A stretch of 64,000 nucleotides of DNA from Dysidea avara (Eukaryota > Porifera > Demospongiae > Dictyoceratida > Dysideidae). Shown here piece after piece: positions 61,401 through 64,000 of the stretch. The notes beneath the pieces were generated by a model. The model made no database searches and was not told the origin of the DNA. It saw only the letters and a program-made list of their open reading frames with translations. Each line of letters starts with the position of its first letter. Within the stretch, counting starts at the first letter, position 1. The stretch spans positions 44,459,391-44,523,390 of the forward strand of contig NC_089272.1 of the NCBI RefSeq assembly GCF_963678975.1, in the 5' to 3' direction. The position numbers were made by a program, and so were the translations under genes.

Positions 61401-62279
61401 GCTGCAAAATCTTCCAGGAGAGTCGCGGAATTGATTAGTCGGTGTATCATTCGTGTTTTTTGCCTTCTTCTGTTATTAGCATATACATCATTGGCCTCCA
61501 CTTCCCTTCAGTTGTTGAGGCCACTAAAATTTACTGACATTCATGAGCTATACACATACTCATCCCCCAACAAGAAATACTTTCAAGGTAGACATGTGGC
61601 ATATGGCAGCGTGGCAATTACCTGTGAGCTAGTGATAGGAATTGGTCTACCATTGCTTTTGTTGCTGGAGCCATTTCTAAAAAGAAAGGTCAATTTTATC
61701 AGGTTCAAGCCAATACTAGATCAATTTCAAGGATGCTACAAGGGCAAATATAGCTGGTTTGCTTCATATTATCTGATTTGTCGTCAAGTGATCATGTTTA
61801 TCGTGCTCCTTGGTAATAGTAACTATGACAGCATGTTGTTTTACCTATTGCTGACCTGTGTTGTAATTGCTACAGTTCACATGTGGCTTCAACCCTACAA
61901 AAATAAATTCTTAAATATATTTGATGGTCTACTCCTACAGTTGATGTTGGTAGCAGTCATTGTTAGTAGTTTTGACTTCTTACAGTTTGCCACTACTGAG
62001 TTAGCACTAGTGTTGGTTATATTCCCACTAATTGTGATATGCATTGCTGCCATTATCAAGAAATCACTCCATTACAAGAGGTATCAGTATTTTGCTATTA
62101 ATGATGGCAGTGATGATGATGACGATGATGATACATTGAGGTAAACTTGTTGGTCTCTAAAACTAAGGCATTTGAATACTTCTCTCTTTACCTTACATAG
62201 GAACCATCAATTTGAGCCAAGTGATTCTTCTCAATATCAAGACTCGTTCCTTGATCCAGCAGTGAAAAGCAACAATTGA
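58476..62279 (+). CDS. Large beta-helix, Cys-rich, multi-pass membrane protein
   Basis: Exons 58476-62140 and 62201-62279 give about 1,247 aa. I chose the ATG at 58476, not the in-frame ATG at 58437, because CTTTGTAG just before it looks like a splice acceptor and it starts directly with a signal peptide (MICTTGMLICLIILTSQHVY). Residues about 25-570 are Asn-rich strands of a right-handed parallel beta-helix, with GAAIY, GGALY and GGAIY plus F-x-N-N turns like those of polymorphic-membrane-protein repeats. There are many N-glycosylation sites. Residues about 750-860 are Cys-rich and EGF-like (CVCYHHDVVECYEDYN; GPACGKCSPGYTLVY). About eight hydrophobic helices follow from residue 863 (TVLVVLLTCLYWIVMVVGVF) to about 1200. 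The tail has DGSDDDDDDD. It does not match a canonical 7TM GPCR. Inferred surface receptor or adhesion protein of a type common in sponges; ligand unknown. Confidence 0.85.
62141..62200 (+). other. 60-nt intron with alternative C-terminus
   Basis: GAG/GTAAAC donor and CCTTACATAG acceptor. Splicing replaces the immediate stop (TLR then TAA) with 26 residues ending in DPAVKSNN. Both outcomes are open: retention gives the shorter tail. Confidence 0.7.
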
Positions 62280-62285
62280 AATAAA
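62280..62285 (+). terminator. Poly(A) signal overlapping the end of the beta-helix gene
   Basis: AATAAA begins at the base after the TGA stop, so if it is used the 3' UTR would be only about 20-30 nt. No other canonical AATAAA lies close downstream. Confidence 0.4.
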
Positions 62286-62289
62286 CTGC

Positions 62290-63590
62290 ACGCCCCAGAA
62301 TAATTTGATATTATTTCAGTGCACAGTGTGATAATGCATATACTTTAGATGAGCACCATAAACTCATGCATACATCCACTGTACAGTGTATATGTAACTC
62401 ATAGTACAGTGTGTAATCTATGTGAAATGTGTGTGATTGACTATACTGGATTATAATTATGTACTGTAAGTATAAACAATGCTACAGTAGGTGTATTACA
62501 ACCATCATCACAGTCTGGTATGTTATTACAGCATGTTTCACTGTTTGTAATGTATATCTAGACTGGAATGCTTATAGAAGTTGAATTTATTGCTCCACCC
62601 AGGAGCTGGCATCTTTCTAATGGCACAGCTAATGCAGGAATGGCACCAATTGTGAACATCTGAATTAAATTGCAGAATAGTGCCCTGGCCAATAATTGTT
62701 TCCTTTAGTCATCCTGAAGTCTTATCTTGGCCACTGCCAATTTCCCTGGTGGAGGCCCTCCAAGACTTGGGAACAAAGTTGTTTAGGTACAGGCAGCTGC
62801 AGCCAGTCATAATATTGTAATTAGGTTGAGTGTAAGGATTAACTGGTCCCATTGCTGATAAAAGCAATGCTACTCTAGGCTTTGAGTCTATACAAAACAT
62901 GGTTTTTGATCAGTTACTATCCAGTTGAAGTTCCAATAATGTTGGGGGAAGAAATAGCTACTGTAACAATTATTTTCCATTTCAGCTCTGTCACATAGTT
63001 GGTAAGATAACCGAGACAGACTATAATTATAGTGGGGACTAAAATAGTGGCAACTAGCATGGCTAGTGGTTAGTTAGCACAGTGTGCAACTCACACTCAG
63101 CATGCAGAGCATGCCCTATATGGTGTGTCTGGTGGCATACCCCATAGGAAAATGTTGCTAAGTTTAGCCTTCTGAGATTGAATTTGGTAATAATTTTGGC
63201 TAAGCCAGTTTTGCCAGGTGAAATTACTATTTTCTAGCAGTGGTAAAGGACTCAGTACAAATGCTGCAATATGGTTTGAGTTCAAAGTTCAATTTCAAGT
63301 GGTCTAGGAGTGCAACCTCCAGAAGCTGAGATGCTAATAGCCACAACCAGCGATGTTACTGAATCTATGCTGCAACTACTTTCAAAGAGTTTTCAATATT
63401 TTCATTAAGGAAAGGCAATTAATTATCGTAGGGAATACCTCATTCACTGTGGCTATTGTAAAGCACCTCCTTTGGAAAGTTTAAGGTAATGGTGTACTTA
63501 GGTCATTTACGGTATGATGATAAAGAATTATATACAACTAGAAGGGATGTATACAGTGGTCACATTTTGCTTGTACTAAAGCTATTTAAA
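62290..63590. other. 3' flank of the beta-helix gene, gene-free
   Basis: No supported gene. 63090-63200 contains the shared block GTCTGGTGGCATACCCCATA, AGGAAAATGTTG and CTTCTGAGATTGAATTTGG, related to 12650-12740 and 53930-54000. Short ORFs (62709-62900, 63097-63285) are uninformative. Confidence 0.45.
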
Positions 63591-63811
63591 ATGCGATTGA
63601 ATTTTGGAAAATCACTCTAATGGTCATGCCCAAAATAATTACAGAATTTTTGAAACTAGCATGGTGCTGTTTAATAGCAGAAAACACTTTTCAAAAGTTT
63701 TGTTGTTATTCCTACCCATAAATGGGTATATAGGTATAATACTGTTTTTCAGAACTAAATTTTTATTGTGTCGTGTGTGCCCATAAGGATGATTTTCCAA
63801 AACTCGGTCAC
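63590..63811. mobile_element. GTGACCGAGTTTTGGAAAAT MITE, copy 2
   Basis: The left end contains GAATTTTGGAAAATCACTCT. The right end GATTTTCCAAAACTCGGTCA is its inverse. It shares ACTAGCATGGTGCTGTTTAA and ATAGCAGAAAACA with 22538-22776. The ORF 63604-63786 is not a gene. Confidence 0.75.
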
Positions 63812-64000
63812 AAATAGGAAGAAAAAAACACGTGGAGCTTGATCAAGTCAGGGCAAAGTCCCCAGATGCTGTTAATGTTATAGATGCTTGAAATGTTACT
63901 AGAATTAATGTTTTAGTTGAAGCATTTCAACCCAAGCATCAAATTTGTAGTTACAACTAAAATTACCCACTACAATTAAACCAAAATAAGTTTTTACCTT

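Noticed and set aside
61062-62090. Canonical adhesion-GPCR or TRP-channel assignment for the membrane half
   Set aside because: No GPS HxS/T cleavage site, DRY or NPxxY motif was seen. The number of hydrophobic helices is closer to eight, so no family name is given.

Overview
This window is A+T-rich, intron-containing animal DNA, most likely from a demosponge. That reading rests on a single-exon-style protein with a parallel beta-helix ectodomain and many membrane segments, small Ig/FN3 receptors, and very dense short inverted-repeat transposons. It is an inference from gene types, not a database match. No prokaryotic operons, CRISPR arrays, rRNA or tRNA genes were recognised.

Layout. 1-2.65 kb is a minisatellite of 31-bp units, followed by a CpG-rich repeat to about 3.6 kb. 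7.28-16.91 kb and 22.28-28.21 kb hold two tandem paralogous six-exon receptor genes (+ strand). Each encodes a signal peptide, an Ig domain, an FN3 domain, a Ser/Thr stalk, one TM helix and a short tyrosine-bearing tail. Every intron is phase 1. Upstream and intronic sequence is also shared, so the unit was duplicated as a block and its introns later filled with different transposons. 28.2-37.1 kb is repeat-dominated, with LINE 3' remnants, a 1.5-kb nested element and a 150-bp CA tract. 37.18-38.95 kb (- strand) is a multicopper oxidase (laccase-like) relic with two frameshifts, a deleted copper-site segment and a His-to-Gln change in the HCH motif. 39-57.9 kb has no gene I can support. It holds several large palindromes, an 8-copy ~120-bp array with ORFs on both strands, a CpG-richer stretch at 47.2-48.7 kb and a few exon-like islands. 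58.48-62.28 kb (+ strand) encodes the ~1,247-aa beta-helix multi-pass membrane protein, with a 60-nt intron near its 3' end.

Functional picture. The two Ig/FN3 receptors look like a diverging surface-receptor pair: one tail has an ITIM-like SNYVPI site and the other a YVAM (YxxM) site. The big beta-helix protein is also probably a surface protein. No shared pathway can be proven from sequence alone.

The strongest overall signals are this receptor pair, the decayed oxidase, and the repeat landscape. The repeats include at least seven inverted-repeat families, four copies of one broad type with perfect 5-bp target duplications, and a near-palindromic CTCTATTAGAG motif recurring about twenty times inside different repeats.
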